Positions 1 through 5,784 of a stretch of 7,583 nucleotides of DNA are shown here, one piece after another. The notes under the pieces were generated by a model that was not told the origin of the DNA, did not search any database, and saw only the letters and a list, made by a program, of their open reading frames with translations. Each line of letters begins with the position of its first letter. The stretch's first letter is position 1. The stretch is taken from positions 1-7,583 of the forward strand of contig JBQCIO010000195.1 of the NCBI GenBank assembly GCA_051953655.1, read 5' to 3'. Origin of the DNA: JBQCHF01 sp051953655 (GTDB taxonomy: Bacteria; Actinomycetota; Actinomycetes; Motilibacterales; Motilibacteraceae). Made by a program: the position numbers and the translations under genes.

Positions 1-22
1 GGTGGGTGCGCGGGGGGTGCTG

Positions 23-100
23 CCCCCCCCTCCCGGGCCGTCCCGGCCCTCTGTTCCGTGTGGCTGTGCCCGGGGGTGTGGTGGGCTCCCCCCCCCCCCC
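23..100. repeat. Long C homopolymers downstream of the sigma operon
   Basis: The gene-free left end holds an 8-base C run (23-30) and a 13-base C run (88-100). Read on the minus strand, the direction of the neighbouring operon, these are G tracts lying 33 bases and more beyond the last stop codon. Runs this long are prone to length change and, with the other G tracts nearby, could form a G-quadruplex. A sequencing or assembly length error is also possible. No coding region is supported in 1-132. Confidence 0.6.
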
Positions 101-126
101 GGTCCGGGGGCAGCGCGGCGGCTGCC
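96..126 (-). terminator. Possible GC-rich terminator hairpins
   Basis: Two inverted repeats lie 7-37 bases after the stop of the minus-strand membrane-protein gene. GGCAGC (109-114) pairs with GCTGCC (121-126) around a six-base loop. CCCCCGG (96-102) is followed after one base by CCGGGGG (104-110). They share two bases, so only one can form fully at a time. No U tract follows, so this is at best a GC-hairpin type of terminator. The position directly after the operon is the main support. Confidence 0.35.
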
Positions 127-132
127 GGGGGG

Positions 133-891
133 TCAGCCCCTGGCGGTGACCACGGTCGGCATGCCGGTGCTGGTGGGGGTTGCCGAGGCCGTGGCTGTCG
201 CGGTCGCGGTGGCGGTGCTCCGGGGCGCCGGGCTGTGCTCGGCGCGGTGGTCGACCGGGCCGCCCGCGTGCACGTCGGCCTTCTGGTCGTCCGAGCCGCG
301 ACCGTCGTGGTGGTTGGCCGCCGCGACCGGGTTGGGCGTGATCGCCGCCGCGCTCCCCGTGGCGGTGTCCGTCGGCGAGGGCACGCTGCTCGCGGTCGAC
401 GCGGCCGCCTCGGCGCTCTCGCCGGCCTCGGCGCTCTCGCTCGGCTTCGGGGTCTCGCTGGGCTTCGCGGGGTCGGTCGGCTCGTCGGACCCGGTCGGCT
501 CGGCGGTCTCGCTCGGCTCCGGCGAGTCGACGTCGTCCGCCGGCCGGACGGCCGTGGCGACCGAGTGGTCGGACGCGGCGCTGATGGTGCCGACGCCGGC
601 CAGGGCGACGACGCCACCGGTGGCCAGGGCGGCGGCGATCTTGGCTCCGAAGCCGGCCTTGGCCAGGGCGGCGAGCAGGCGGGTCATGGGAGAGCTCCTC
701 CGGATGGTGCGGGGGCGGGACATGGGCGCCACGGCCGAGGGGAGCCGCAGCGGCTGCTCCCCGGGGTCGGCGAGGAAGGCGGCCAGGCGCGCCGAGGGCG
801 TCGGCGGCGCGACCGCCACGGCGTCGCGCAGCGCGCGCGCCACCTCGTCCGGGATCTGGTCGCAGCTCTCGCCGCAGGTCTCGTCGGTCAT
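133..891 (-). CDS. Single-pass membrane protein, putative anti-sigma partner
   Basis: This 252-residue protein starts at an ATG that overlaps the stop of the sigma-factor gene by the ATGA arrangement, so the two are very probably translationally coupled. Residues 1-68 are a short hydrophilic N-terminal part with a helical stretch near 14-40 and a C-x3-C pair (Cys6, Cys10). Residues 83-105 are Ala/Gly/Val-rich and look like one membrane segment. The rest is low-complexity Pro/Ser/Thr/Glu (about 120-185), then a His/Asp-rich patch (194-219), then Thr-Ala repeats. Single-pass proteins encoded just after an ECF sigma gene are usually anti-sigma factors. However, the usual zinc-binding HxxxCxxC motif is absent and I do not recognise the family, so the role is inferred from position. 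An internal ATG at codon 69 has a much better ribosome-binding site and may give a short form. Confidence 0.75.
   Translation of the reverse strand: MTDETCGESCDQIPDEVARALRDAVAVAPPTPSARLAAFLADPGEQPLRLPSAVAPMSRPRTIRRSSPMTRLLAALAKAGFGAKIAAALATGGVVALAGVGTISAASDHSVATAVRPADDVDSPEPSETAEPTGSDEPTDPAKPSETPKPSESAEAGESAEAAASTASSVPSPTDTATGSAAAITPNPVAAANHHDGRGSDDQKADVHAGGPVDHRAEHSPAPRSTATATATATASATPTSTGMPTVVTARG
685..701 (-). promoter_or_regulatory. Strong internal ribosome-binding site and ATG
   Basis: On the minus strand GGAGGAG (701-695) stands seven bases before an in-frame ATG (687-685), codon 69 of the membrane-protein gene. This is the best Shine-Dalgarno match near any start in the window. The overlapping codons include AGG and TCT, uncommon in such GC-rich genes, which suggests the bases are kept for ribosome binding. 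Initiation here would give a 184-residue product that begins just before the membrane segment and lacks the cytoplasmic domain. Confidence 0.55.
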
Positions 892-1577
892 GGCACCTGC
901 GCTATCGCTCGAGCCGGTCGTCCTGGTACGAACCTTTCGCGCCGGATCCGGTCGGCCTCCCCCTCGAGGGGCTCGTCGGCCGCCTCCGCCCACCGGATCC
1001 GGTCCGCGGCGGCGCGCAGCGAGGCGACCGCCCGCTTCTGCGCCTGCCGCACCGCACCCGGGGTGCGGTCCAGCAGCGCGGCGATCTGGTCGACCGGCAG
1101 GTCGGCCAGCACCCGCAGCAGCAGGACCTCGCGCTGCAGGGCGGGCAGGGCGTCGAGCGCGGGCCGCAGTCCCGCCAGCTGCAGGCGCGGCAGGGCGGCC
1201 TCCTCGGCCGACTCGACGCAGCGCGGGTCCGCCTCCGGGGTCAGCTCGTCGACGTCGGGCCGGCGCCCGTGCACCCGGAACCAGTCGGTGGCCTTGTGGT
1301 GGGCGATGGTGAACAGCCAGCGCCGGAACCCGTCGCCGGCACCGGAGAACCGGTCCAGCCCGCGCAGGGCGGCCAGGAAGACCTCGCTGGTGACGTCGTC
1401 GACGTCTCCCGCGCCGACGCCCCGGCTGCGCAGGTAGCCCGCGACGGTGGGCGAGAGCGCGCTCCACAGCCCGGAGAAGGCCTCGGGCCGGCCCGCGCGC
1501 GCCTGGGCGACCAGCTCGTCGTGGTCGGGCTCGTCACCGACGCGGCGCCGGTCGGCGGCGCCCGCCTGCTCGTCCAC
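888..1577 (-). CDS. ECF-type RNA polymerase sigma factor
   Basis: This 229-residue protein has the two-domain layout of extracytoplasmic-function sigma factors, which direct RNA polymerase to a small regulon. Residues about 33-101 match region 2, including the DVDDVTSEVFLAALRGLDRF stretch and the FRRWLFTIAHHKATDWFR stretch that binds the -10 element. A variable acidic linker follows. Residues about 147-188 are region 4, with LQREVLLLRVLADLPVDQIA leading into the helix-turn-helix that contacts the -35 element. About 40 further residues form an Arg-rich tail. I chose the GTG at 1577 because AGAGG lies seven bases upstream. The frame is open to a GTG at 1595, but that codon has no ribosome-binding site. 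The stop overlaps the next gene's ATG, marking a two-gene operon. The regulon and ECF subgroup cannot be read from sequence alone. Confidence 0.9.
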   Translation of the reverse strand: MDEQAGAADRRRVGDEPDHDELVAQARAGRPEAFSGLWSALSPTVAGYLRSRGVGAGDVDDVTSEVFLAALRGLDRFSGAGDGFRRWLFTIAHHKATDWFRVHGRRPDVDELTPEADPRCVESAEEAALPRLQLAGLRPALDALPALQREVLLLRVLADLPVDQIAALLDRTPGAVRQAQKRAVASLRAAADRIRWAEAADEPLEGEADRIRRERFVPGRPARAIAQVP

Positions 1578-1689
1578 GTGAGGTCCTCTCGCCACGACCG
1601 GTCAGGTGCGCGGCGAGGTGCGCTGTGCAGGAGCACGCCGGACGCCGGCTGGGAGTCCGTATCGTGCCGATCACGGTGGTCCGCGGGGG

Positions 1690-1727
1690 TTAGCGCGGGA
1701 TGTGCCGAGGGCTAAGACATCGCTAAG
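1690..1727. repeat. Phased TTAGC/GCTAA repeats upstream of the sigma gene
   Basis: TTAGC at 1690-1694 and GCTAAG at 1711-1716 and 1722-1727 form one inverted and two direct copies. Their spacings are 21 and 11 bp, close to whole helical turns. They lie 113-150 bases upstream of the sigma-factor start and are AT-rich compared with their surroundings. This could be an operator, but two copies also fall inside the imperfect hairpin after the YbjN gene. Confidence 0.35.
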
Positions 1728-1737
1728 CCGGGCTCGG
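1705..1737 (-). terminator. Possible terminator after the YbjN gene
   Basis: One base beyond the YbjN-family stop, CCGAG (1705-1709) pairs with CTCGG (1733-1737), and GGCT (1710-1713) with AGCC (1726-1729), with a three-base bulge and a 12-base loop. There is no T tract. An imperfect hairpin directly after a stop codon would separate this gene from the sigma operon downstream. Confidence 0.3.
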
Positions 1738-1738
1738 G

Positions 1739-2302
1739 TCAGCCGGCCGGATCCGCCGGCCGCGTGGTCTTCCCGTCTCCGCCGGCTCCGGGGCCGGCCG
1801 GCTCGCCCGCCGTGGGCGCGAGATGCCGGAAGGCCTCGAGGTTGGCCGTGGACTCGCCGCGGCTGGTCCGCCACTCCCACTCCTTGCGGATGGCGGAGGC
1901 GAAGCCGAGCTCGAGGATCGTGTTGAACGAGCCGTCGCTGGTCTCCAGCACGGTGCCGAGCAGCCGGTCGACCTCGTCGGGCGTGACCCCGGCCAGAGGC
2001 AGCTTGCCGGCGAGGTAGATGTCGCCGTGCTGGTCGACGGCGAAGGCGACGCCGTAGAGGCCCAGGTTGCGCTCGAGCAGCCAGCGGTGGACCGCCTCGT
2101 GGTTCTCGTCGGGGTGCCGGGCCACGAAGGCGTTCACCGACAGGCTGTGCTCCCCGACGACCAGGCTCACCGTCGTCTTCTGCTTGCGGGTTCCGGGGAG
2201 CACCACCACGAAGCGCCCGGGCGCGGTCTCCTCGTGCTCGAGCCCGTCCTGCGCCAGCGTGTCCCGCAGCACCGCCGCGGCCTGCTCCTGCTCCTGCGTC
2301 AC
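1739..2302 (-). CDS. YbjN-family protein
   Basis: This 187-residue soluble protein resembles the YbjN domain family, known in actinobacteria as a small protein encoded just downstream of mshA (Rv0487 holds this place in Mycobacterium tuberculosis). No signal peptide or membrane segment is seen. The fold core runs from about residue 5 to 150, with alternating strand-like segments such as FVVVLPG and TTVSLVVGEHSLSVNAFVAR, then the WLLERNLGLYGVAFAVDQHGD segment rich in aromatic residues. The last 25 residues are a Gly/Pro/Ala-rich tail. The biochemical function is unknown; in enterobacteria YbjN has been linked to stress and motility regulation. The GTG at 2302 is preferred because a TAGGTT hexamer ends seven bases before it, suggesting a leaderless transcript. 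The frame also extends to a GTG at 2320. Confidence 0.85.
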   Translation of the reverse strand: MTQEQEQAAAVLRDTLAQDGLEHEETAPGRFVVVLPGTRKQKTTVSLVVGEHSLSVNAFVARHPDENHEAVHRWLLERNLGLYGVAFAVDQHGDIYLAGKLPLAGVTPDEVDRLLGTVLETSDGSFNTILELGFASAIRKEWEWRTSRGESTANLEAFRHLAPTAGEPAGPGAGGDGKTTRPADPAG

Positions 2303-2309
2303 GGCCGCG

Positions 2310-2315
2310 AACCTA
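2310..2315 (-). promoter_or_regulatory. Candidate leaderless -10 box of the YbjN gene
   Basis: TAGGTT on the minus strand (2315-2310) fits the actinobacterial -10 pattern TANNNT. Seven bases separate it from the GTG at 2302, so transcription would begin at or beside the start codon. No convincing -35 hexamer is visible. This would give the gene its own promoter besides read-through from mshA. Confidence 0.4.
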
Positions 2316-2345
2316 CCCACGCCCGGCCGGGGCTACCGCGCCGCA

Positions 2346-2363
2346 GCGATCCGCGCCGATCGC
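2346..2363 (-). terminator. Small hairpin between mshA and the YbjN gene
   Basis: GCGATC (2346-2351) pairs with GATCGC (2358-2363) around a six-base loop, about 38 bases after the mshA stop. There is no T tract and the stem is short, so it may only attenuate read-through or be chance. A perfect 10-bp direct repeat (2376-2385 and 2386-2395) lies between it and the mshA stop. Confidence 0.25.
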
Positions 2364-2400
2364 AGCTCGACGGTCAGCGGTCGGCAGCGGTCGGCACGGG

Positions 2401-3708
2401 TCAGGAGCCGACCGCGAGCCCCATCGCCGCGGACTGCTCGGCGACGGCGTCGGCGTAGAGGTCGAGCATCCGCCCGGCGGTGGCGTCCCAGCCGAACCGG
2501 CGGGCGTGGGCCAGCGCGCCCTCGGCGAGCTGGGCGCGCAGGGCCGGGGCGTCGACGAGCCGGCGCAGGACCTGTGCGTAGTCGTCGACGTCGTGGCCGT
2601 CCACGAGCATCCCCGACAGCCCGTCGGCGATGGCGGTGGGCAGCCCGCCGACGGCGCTGGCCACCACCGGCGTGCCGCAGGCCTGCGACTCCACCGCGAC
2701 CCGCCCGAACGACTCGCTGTAGGAGGGCACCACGGTGACGTCGGCCGCGCGGTACCACTGCGGCAGCAGCGCGCGGGCCACCGGCGGCTGGAAGCGCACG
2801 ACGTCGCCGACACCGAGGGCCGCCGCCAGCCGCTGGAGGGCCTCGGGCTGCTCGGTGCCGCTGCCGCTCGGTCCCCCGACCACGGCGACCACGAGCCGCC
2901 GGCGCAGCGACGGGTCGGCCTCGATCATCCGGGCCGCGGCCCGCACCAGGATGTCCGGCGCCTTGAGCGGCTGGATCCGGCCGACGAAGAGCAGGACGAC
3001 GGCGTCGGCGGGCAGGCCCAGCGCGGCGCGCGCGGCGGGCCGGCTGCCCGGGCTGAAGGTGGACAGGTCGACCCCGGGGGTGACGGTGACGACCCGCTCG
3101 GGGTCGGCGTCGTAGAGCTCGACCAGCTGGCGGGCCTCGTCGGGGGTGTTGGCCACCAGCCGGTCGGCGGCCTCGACGACCTGCTGCTCGCCGATGGCGC
3201 GGGCGTCGGGCTCGGGCTTGTCGCCCTCGGCGAGCGCGAGGTTCTTGACCCGCGCCATCGTGTGCATGGAGTGGACCAGCGGCACGCCCCAGCGCTCGGC
3301 GGCCAGCCAGCCCACCTGGCCGGAGAGCCAGTAGTGGGAGTGGACCAGGTCGTACCAGCCGGGCTCGCGCTGGGCCTCGGCCCGCATGACCCCGGCCGCG
3401 AACGCGCACAGCTGGCCGGGCAGGTCGTCCTTGGCCAGGCCCTCGTAGGGGCCGGCGGCCACGTGCCGCACGGTGACGCCGTCGCCGAGCTCCACGACCG
3501 GCGGAAGGTCGCCGCGGGTGGCCCGGGTGAACACCTCGACCTCGGTGCCCAGGGCGGCCAGCCGGGCGGCGAGCTCGACGACGTAGACGTTCATGCCGCC
3601 CGCGTCGCCGGTGCCGGGCTGGTCCAGGGGCGAGGTGTGGACGCTGAGCATGGCCACGCGCCGCGGACGGCGACGACGGACCGGGACCACCGACATCCGC
3701 GAGCTCAT
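2401..3708 (-). CDS. mshA: D-inositol-3-phosphate glycosyltransferase MshA
   Basis: MshA transfers GlcNAc from UDP-GlcNAc to 1L-myo-inositol-1-phosphate, the first committed step of mycothiol synthesis, in the cytosol. The 435-residue protein is full length for this GT4 (GT-B fold) family. The N-terminal domain begins with SVHTSPLDQPGTGDAGGMNV (residues 22-40), the signature loop that embraces the sugar nucleotide. It carries GPYEGLAKDDLP, HSHYWLSGQVGW (123-134) and HTMARVKN, which hold the Lys, Tyr, Thr and later Arg positions used for inositol-phosphate binding in the Corynebacterium enzyme. The C-terminal domain has FVGRIQPLK (241-249) and the E-x7-E motif ESFGRVAVE (332-340). The ATG at 3708 is chosen because GGGAGG precedes it by 11 bases; a GTG at 3720 overlaps that site and cannot use it. 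About 15 Arg-rich residues precede the conserved start of the fold. A SigR-like promoter lies upstream. Confidence 0.97.
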   Translation of the reverse strand: MSSRMSVVPVRRRRPRRVAMLSVHTSPLDQPGTGDAGGMNVYVVELAARLAALGTEVEVFTRATRGDLPPVVELGDGVTVRHVAAGPYEGLAKDDLPGQLCAFAAGVMRAEAQREPGWYDLVHSHYWLSGQVGWLAAERWGVPLVHSMHTMARVKNLALAEGDKPEPDARAIGEQQVVEAADRLVANTPDEARQLVELYDADPERVVTVTPGVDLSTFSPGSRPAARAALGLPADAVVLLFVGRIQPLKAPDILVRAAARMIEADPSLRRRLVVAVVGGPSGSGTEQPEALQRLAAALGVGDVVRFQPPVARALLPQWYRAADVTVVPSYSESFGRVAVESQACGTPVVASAVGGLPTAIADGLSGMLVDGHDVDDYAQVLRRLVDAPALRAQLAEGALAHARRFGWDATAGRMLDLYADAVAEQSAAMGLAVGS

Positions 3709-3826
3709 CGCGCGGACCACCTCCCGTGACCGTCACCCGGCGCCGGCTCGACCTGAGCCGCTGTCCGGGTCGCCGTCGTGCGCAGCCGACGCTGTTCGAC
3801 ACCTCTGCTCGGCAACCCTGGTCGCC

Positions 3827-3853
3827 AACCCGGGGAGATCCTCCCCGATTCCC
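3827..3853 (-). promoter_or_regulatory. SigR-type promoter facing mshA
   Basis: On the minus strand GGGAAT (3853-3848) is followed by exactly 18 bases and then GTT (3829-3827). This matches the published SigR consensus GGGAAT-N18-GTT of Streptomyces, whose regulon answers thiol oxidation and includes mycothiol genes. Transcription would start roughly ten bases beyond GTT, leaving a 5' leader of about 110 bases before the mshA ATG. The match and the target gene support each other. Whether this organism has a SigR orthologue cannot be seen here. Confidence 0.7.
3831..3847. promoter_or_regulatory. Perfect 17-bp dyad inside the mshA promoter spacer
   Basis: CGGGGAG (3831-3837) and CTCCCCG (3841-3847) are perfect inverted copies around ATC. 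The dyad occupies 17 of the 18 bases between the two SigR-like promoter elements, where a dimeric regulator would sit on the same DNA as the sigma factor. It could also be chance symmetry in GC-rich DNA. Confidence 0.4.
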
Positions 3854-3918
3854 CCGGGACCACGCGACCTGAGACCGGCCGGGCCGTCCACCCAGCGTGC
3901 CGGGCCGGGTACCGCCCG

Positions 3919-3924
3919 TACCCT
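3919..3924 (+). promoter_or_regulatory. Candidate leaderless -10 box of the methyltransferase
   Basis: TACCCT fits TANNNT and ends eight bases before the GTG at 3933, the spacing expected when transcription starts at the initiation codon. There is no Shine-Dalgarno sequence before that GTG, which agrees. No clear -35 hexamer is seen. It is divergent from the mshA promoter, with about 66 bp between this box and GGGAAT. Confidence 0.5.
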
Positions 3925-3932
3925 GGTGCCTC

Positions 3933-4841
3933 GTGCCCCGCCCGTCCACGCCCTCCGTCGGCGTGCCCTCCGCGACCCGGGTCGCGAGCGCCGCGACCGG
4001 GCGCCCCGCGGGCGCTGTGCCGTCGCGCCCACTGGGCGCCGCGACCCGCGGCACCACCGCCCCCAACCGGCTGCGCCGGGTGGACCGCTGGGCGGCGGCC
4101 ACCCAGGGCGGCCGGCTGCGGGCGGCCCACGACCCGCTGGTGGTCGACCTGGGGTTCGGCGCCGCGGCCACCACGACCGTGGAGCTGCACGAGCGGCTGC
4201 GCGCCGTGCGGCCGGACGTCGACGTCGTCGGGCTCGAGATCGACCCGGACCGGGTCCGGCGCGCGCTGCCGCACGCCCGGGCAGGGCTCGCGTTCGCACT
4301 GGGCGGCTTCGAGCTGCCGCCGGCGCACCGCCGCCCGGTGCTGGTGCGCGCCTTCAACGTGCTGCGCCAGTACGCCGAGGACGAGGTGGGGCCGGCCTGG
4401 GCGGTCATGCGCGAGCGCCTCGCCCCCGACGGCGTCCTGGTGGAGGGCACCTGCGACGAGCTGGGCCGGCGGGCCACCTGGGCGACGGTGGGGCCGGAGG
4501 GGCCACGCTCGCTCACCCTCGCCGCGCACCTGGCCTCCCTGCAGCGGCCCGGCGAGCTGGCCGAGCGGCTGCCCAAGGCGCTCATCCACCGCAACGTGCC
4601 CGGTGAGCCGGTGCACGAGCTGCTGCGCGCCCTGGACCGCGCCTGGGCCGCGGCGGCCCCTTACGGCGCCTTCGGTGCGCGGCAGCGGTGGGCGGTGAGC
4701 GCGGCGCGCCTGCGCGAGGAGGGCTGGCCGCTGCTGGACGGGCCCCGGCGCTGGCGGCTCGGCGAGATCACCGTGGCCTGGGCGGCGGTGGCGCCCGGGA
4801 CGCACGTCCCGCAGCAGCGCAGCGCCCCAGGCCGCCCCTAG
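3933..4841 (+). CDS. Class I SAM-dependent methyltransferase-like protein
   Basis: This 302-residue protein has the sequence marks of a Rossmann-fold methyltransferase. Motif I is VVDLGFGAAATT (residues 70-81). The second strand, VVGLEIDPDRV (98-108), ends in an acidic residue that would hold the SAM ribose. A later strand, VLVRAFNVLRQY (136-147), is followed by an ERLAPDGVLVEGTCDE segment typical of the region after motif IV. Residues 1-40 are Pro/Ala/Ser-rich and poorly constrained, and no signal peptide is visible. The substrate is unknown. Divergence from mshA may mean shared regulation rather than a role in mycothiol synthesis. The GTG at 3933 is preferred because of the TACCCT box; the frame is open to a GTG at 3897, and a GTG at 4017 would remove the low-complexity start. 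Confidence 0.82.
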   Translation: MPRPSTPSVGVPSATRVASAATGRPAGAVPSRPLGAATRGTTAPNRLRRVDRWAAATQGGRLRAAHDPLVVDLGFGAAATTTVELHERLRAVRPDVDVVGLEIDPDRVRRALPHARAGLAFALGGFELPPAHRRPVLVRAFNVLRQYAEDEVGPAWAVMRERLAPDGVLVEGTCDELGRRATWATVGPEGPRSLTLAAHLASLQRPGELAERLPKALIHRNVPGEPVHELLRALDRAWAAAAPYGAFGARQRWAVSAARLREEGWPLLDGPRRWRLGEITVAWAAVAPGTHVPQQRSAPGRP

Positions 4842-4849
4842 GGCCGGCC
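4830..4849 (+). terminator. Imperfect stem-loop over the methyltransferase stop
   Basis: GGCCGCCC (4830-4837) and GGCCGGCC (4842-4849) can pair at seven of eight positions around CTAG, which contains the stop codon. No T tract follows. It might weaken read-through into the collagen-like gene 67 bases downstream, but GC-rich sequence gives such structures easily. Confidence 0.22.
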
Positions 4850-4908
4850 CCTTCGCCCCGGATCCACCGTCGCCCCGCGGCCTCAGGTGGCGTGCCGCGC
4901 CGCCGAAG

Positions 4909-5784
4909 GTGTCCCGGGACGGGACAGGGGTGACTCGTCGACGGGGGCTGTTCGTGCGTGCTCGACTTCGCAGGGTGGTGAAGACCGCGACCACGGTCGT
5001 CGGTGCTGTCCTCCTGCCGCTGGGCCTGGTCCTGCCGGGCGGCTGCTCCACGCAGCTGGCGGCCGACCCGGTGGCCCAGGTGTGCCTGGCCACGACCGAC
5101 CGCACCGTGCAGATGCCCGGGCAGCCGCCGGTGGTCATCCTTCCGGCCGGGACGCCGCGGATGCCCGCCACCGGTGAGGGCTGCCGTCCGGACGAGCGGG
5201 CGATGGGGTGGCCGACGTCCGCGGCGGGCGGGACCCGCGCCCCGTCGCTGGCCGCGGCCGCCCCGTCCGCCACCGGGTCACGCGCGCCGGCGCCGTCCAG
5301 GACGTCCACGACGCCCAGGCCCCTCCTGCCGGGTCGACCCACCCCCGGGCTGACCGGGCAGAGTGCCTTCGAGCTCGCGGTCGCCGGGGGCTACCTGGGC
5401 AGCTCGGCGGACTGGCTGCGCTCGCTGCGCGGCGCCAGCGGCGCCGACGGCGCCGACGGCGTCGAGGGGGCGGCGGGCGTCGAGGGGGCGGCGGGCGCCG
5501 CGGGGCGGGCCGGCGCCGCGGGAGAGGCCGGCGCGGCCGGCCTGTCCGCCTACCAGCTCGCGGTGGCGCAGGGATACCAGGGGACGGTCGTGGCGTGGCT
5601 GACGTCGCTGCACGGCGCTGCCGGGCTCGCCGGTCTCACCGGCCTCACCGGCCTCAGCGCCTACCAGCTGGCCGTCGCCGAGGGCTTCCAGGGCACGGTC
5701 ACCGACTGGCTCGCCACCCAGCAGGGCCGGGCGGGCAGCGACGGCGTCGATGGAGCACCGGCGTCGATGGAGCACCGGGGCTGA
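4909..5784 (+). CDS. Collagen-like repeat surface protein, N-terminal part
   Basis: This 291-residue frame is the first half of an exported collagen-like protein. An Arg-rich start leads into a hydrophobic segment (about residues 28-45) ending in LPGGC. That looks like a lipoprotein or secretory signal, although Pro at the -3 place is poor for a lipobox. Residues about 47-150 form a Pro/Ser/Thr/Ala-rich linker with Cys59 and Cys92. From residue 152 come three copies of a module (SAYxLAxxxG, then GTxxxWLxSLxG) separated by Gly-X-Y triplets. The frame stops soon after a 17-bp tandem duplication; without it, translation would run on to 6878. As written the product lacks six modules and the C-terminal domain. 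The start is uncertain: GTGs at 4909, 4930, 4954, 4975 and 4978 are possible, none with a good ribosome-binding site. A GTG at 4978 would give a compact signal peptide. Confidence 0.75.
   Translation: MSRDGTGVTRRRGLFVRARLRRVVKTATTVVGAVLLPLGLVLPGGCSTQLAADPVAQVCLATTDRTVQMPGQPPVVILPAGTPRMPATGEGCRPDERAMGWPTSAAGGTRAPSLAAAAPSATGSRAPAPSRTSTTPRPLLPGRPTPGLTGQSAFELAVAGGYLGSSADWLRSLRGASGADGADGVEGAAGVEGAAGAAGRAGAAGEAGAAGLSAYQLAVAQGYQGTVVAWLTSLHGAAGLAGLTGLTGLSAYQLAVAEGFQGTVTDWLATQQGRAGSDGVDGAPASMEHRG

Noticed and set aside
2..1437. Long plus-strand open frames opposite the sigma operon
   Set aside because: Their Arg/Ala/Gly/Pro-rich sequences have no family resemblance, and the opposite strand carries a clear ECF sigma factor. 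Very high GC makes stop codons rare in all frames.
1578..1738. A promoter with -35/-10 elements for the sigma operon
   Set aside because: Neither a TANNNT box with suitable spacing nor an ECF-type AAC/CGT pair at normal distance could be found; GATACG near 1660 is too weak a match to list.
2506..3729. 407-residue plus-strand frame opposite mshA
   Set aside because: It is the mirror image of mshA codons, rich in Gly/Val/Asp/His, with no domain and no plausible start signal.
2333..5342. Minus-strand open frames of 753 and 545 residues across mshA and the methyltransferase
   Set aside because: They run out of frame through mshA or antisense to the methyltransferase, both strongly recognisable, and read as low-complexity Arg/Gly/Ala sequence.
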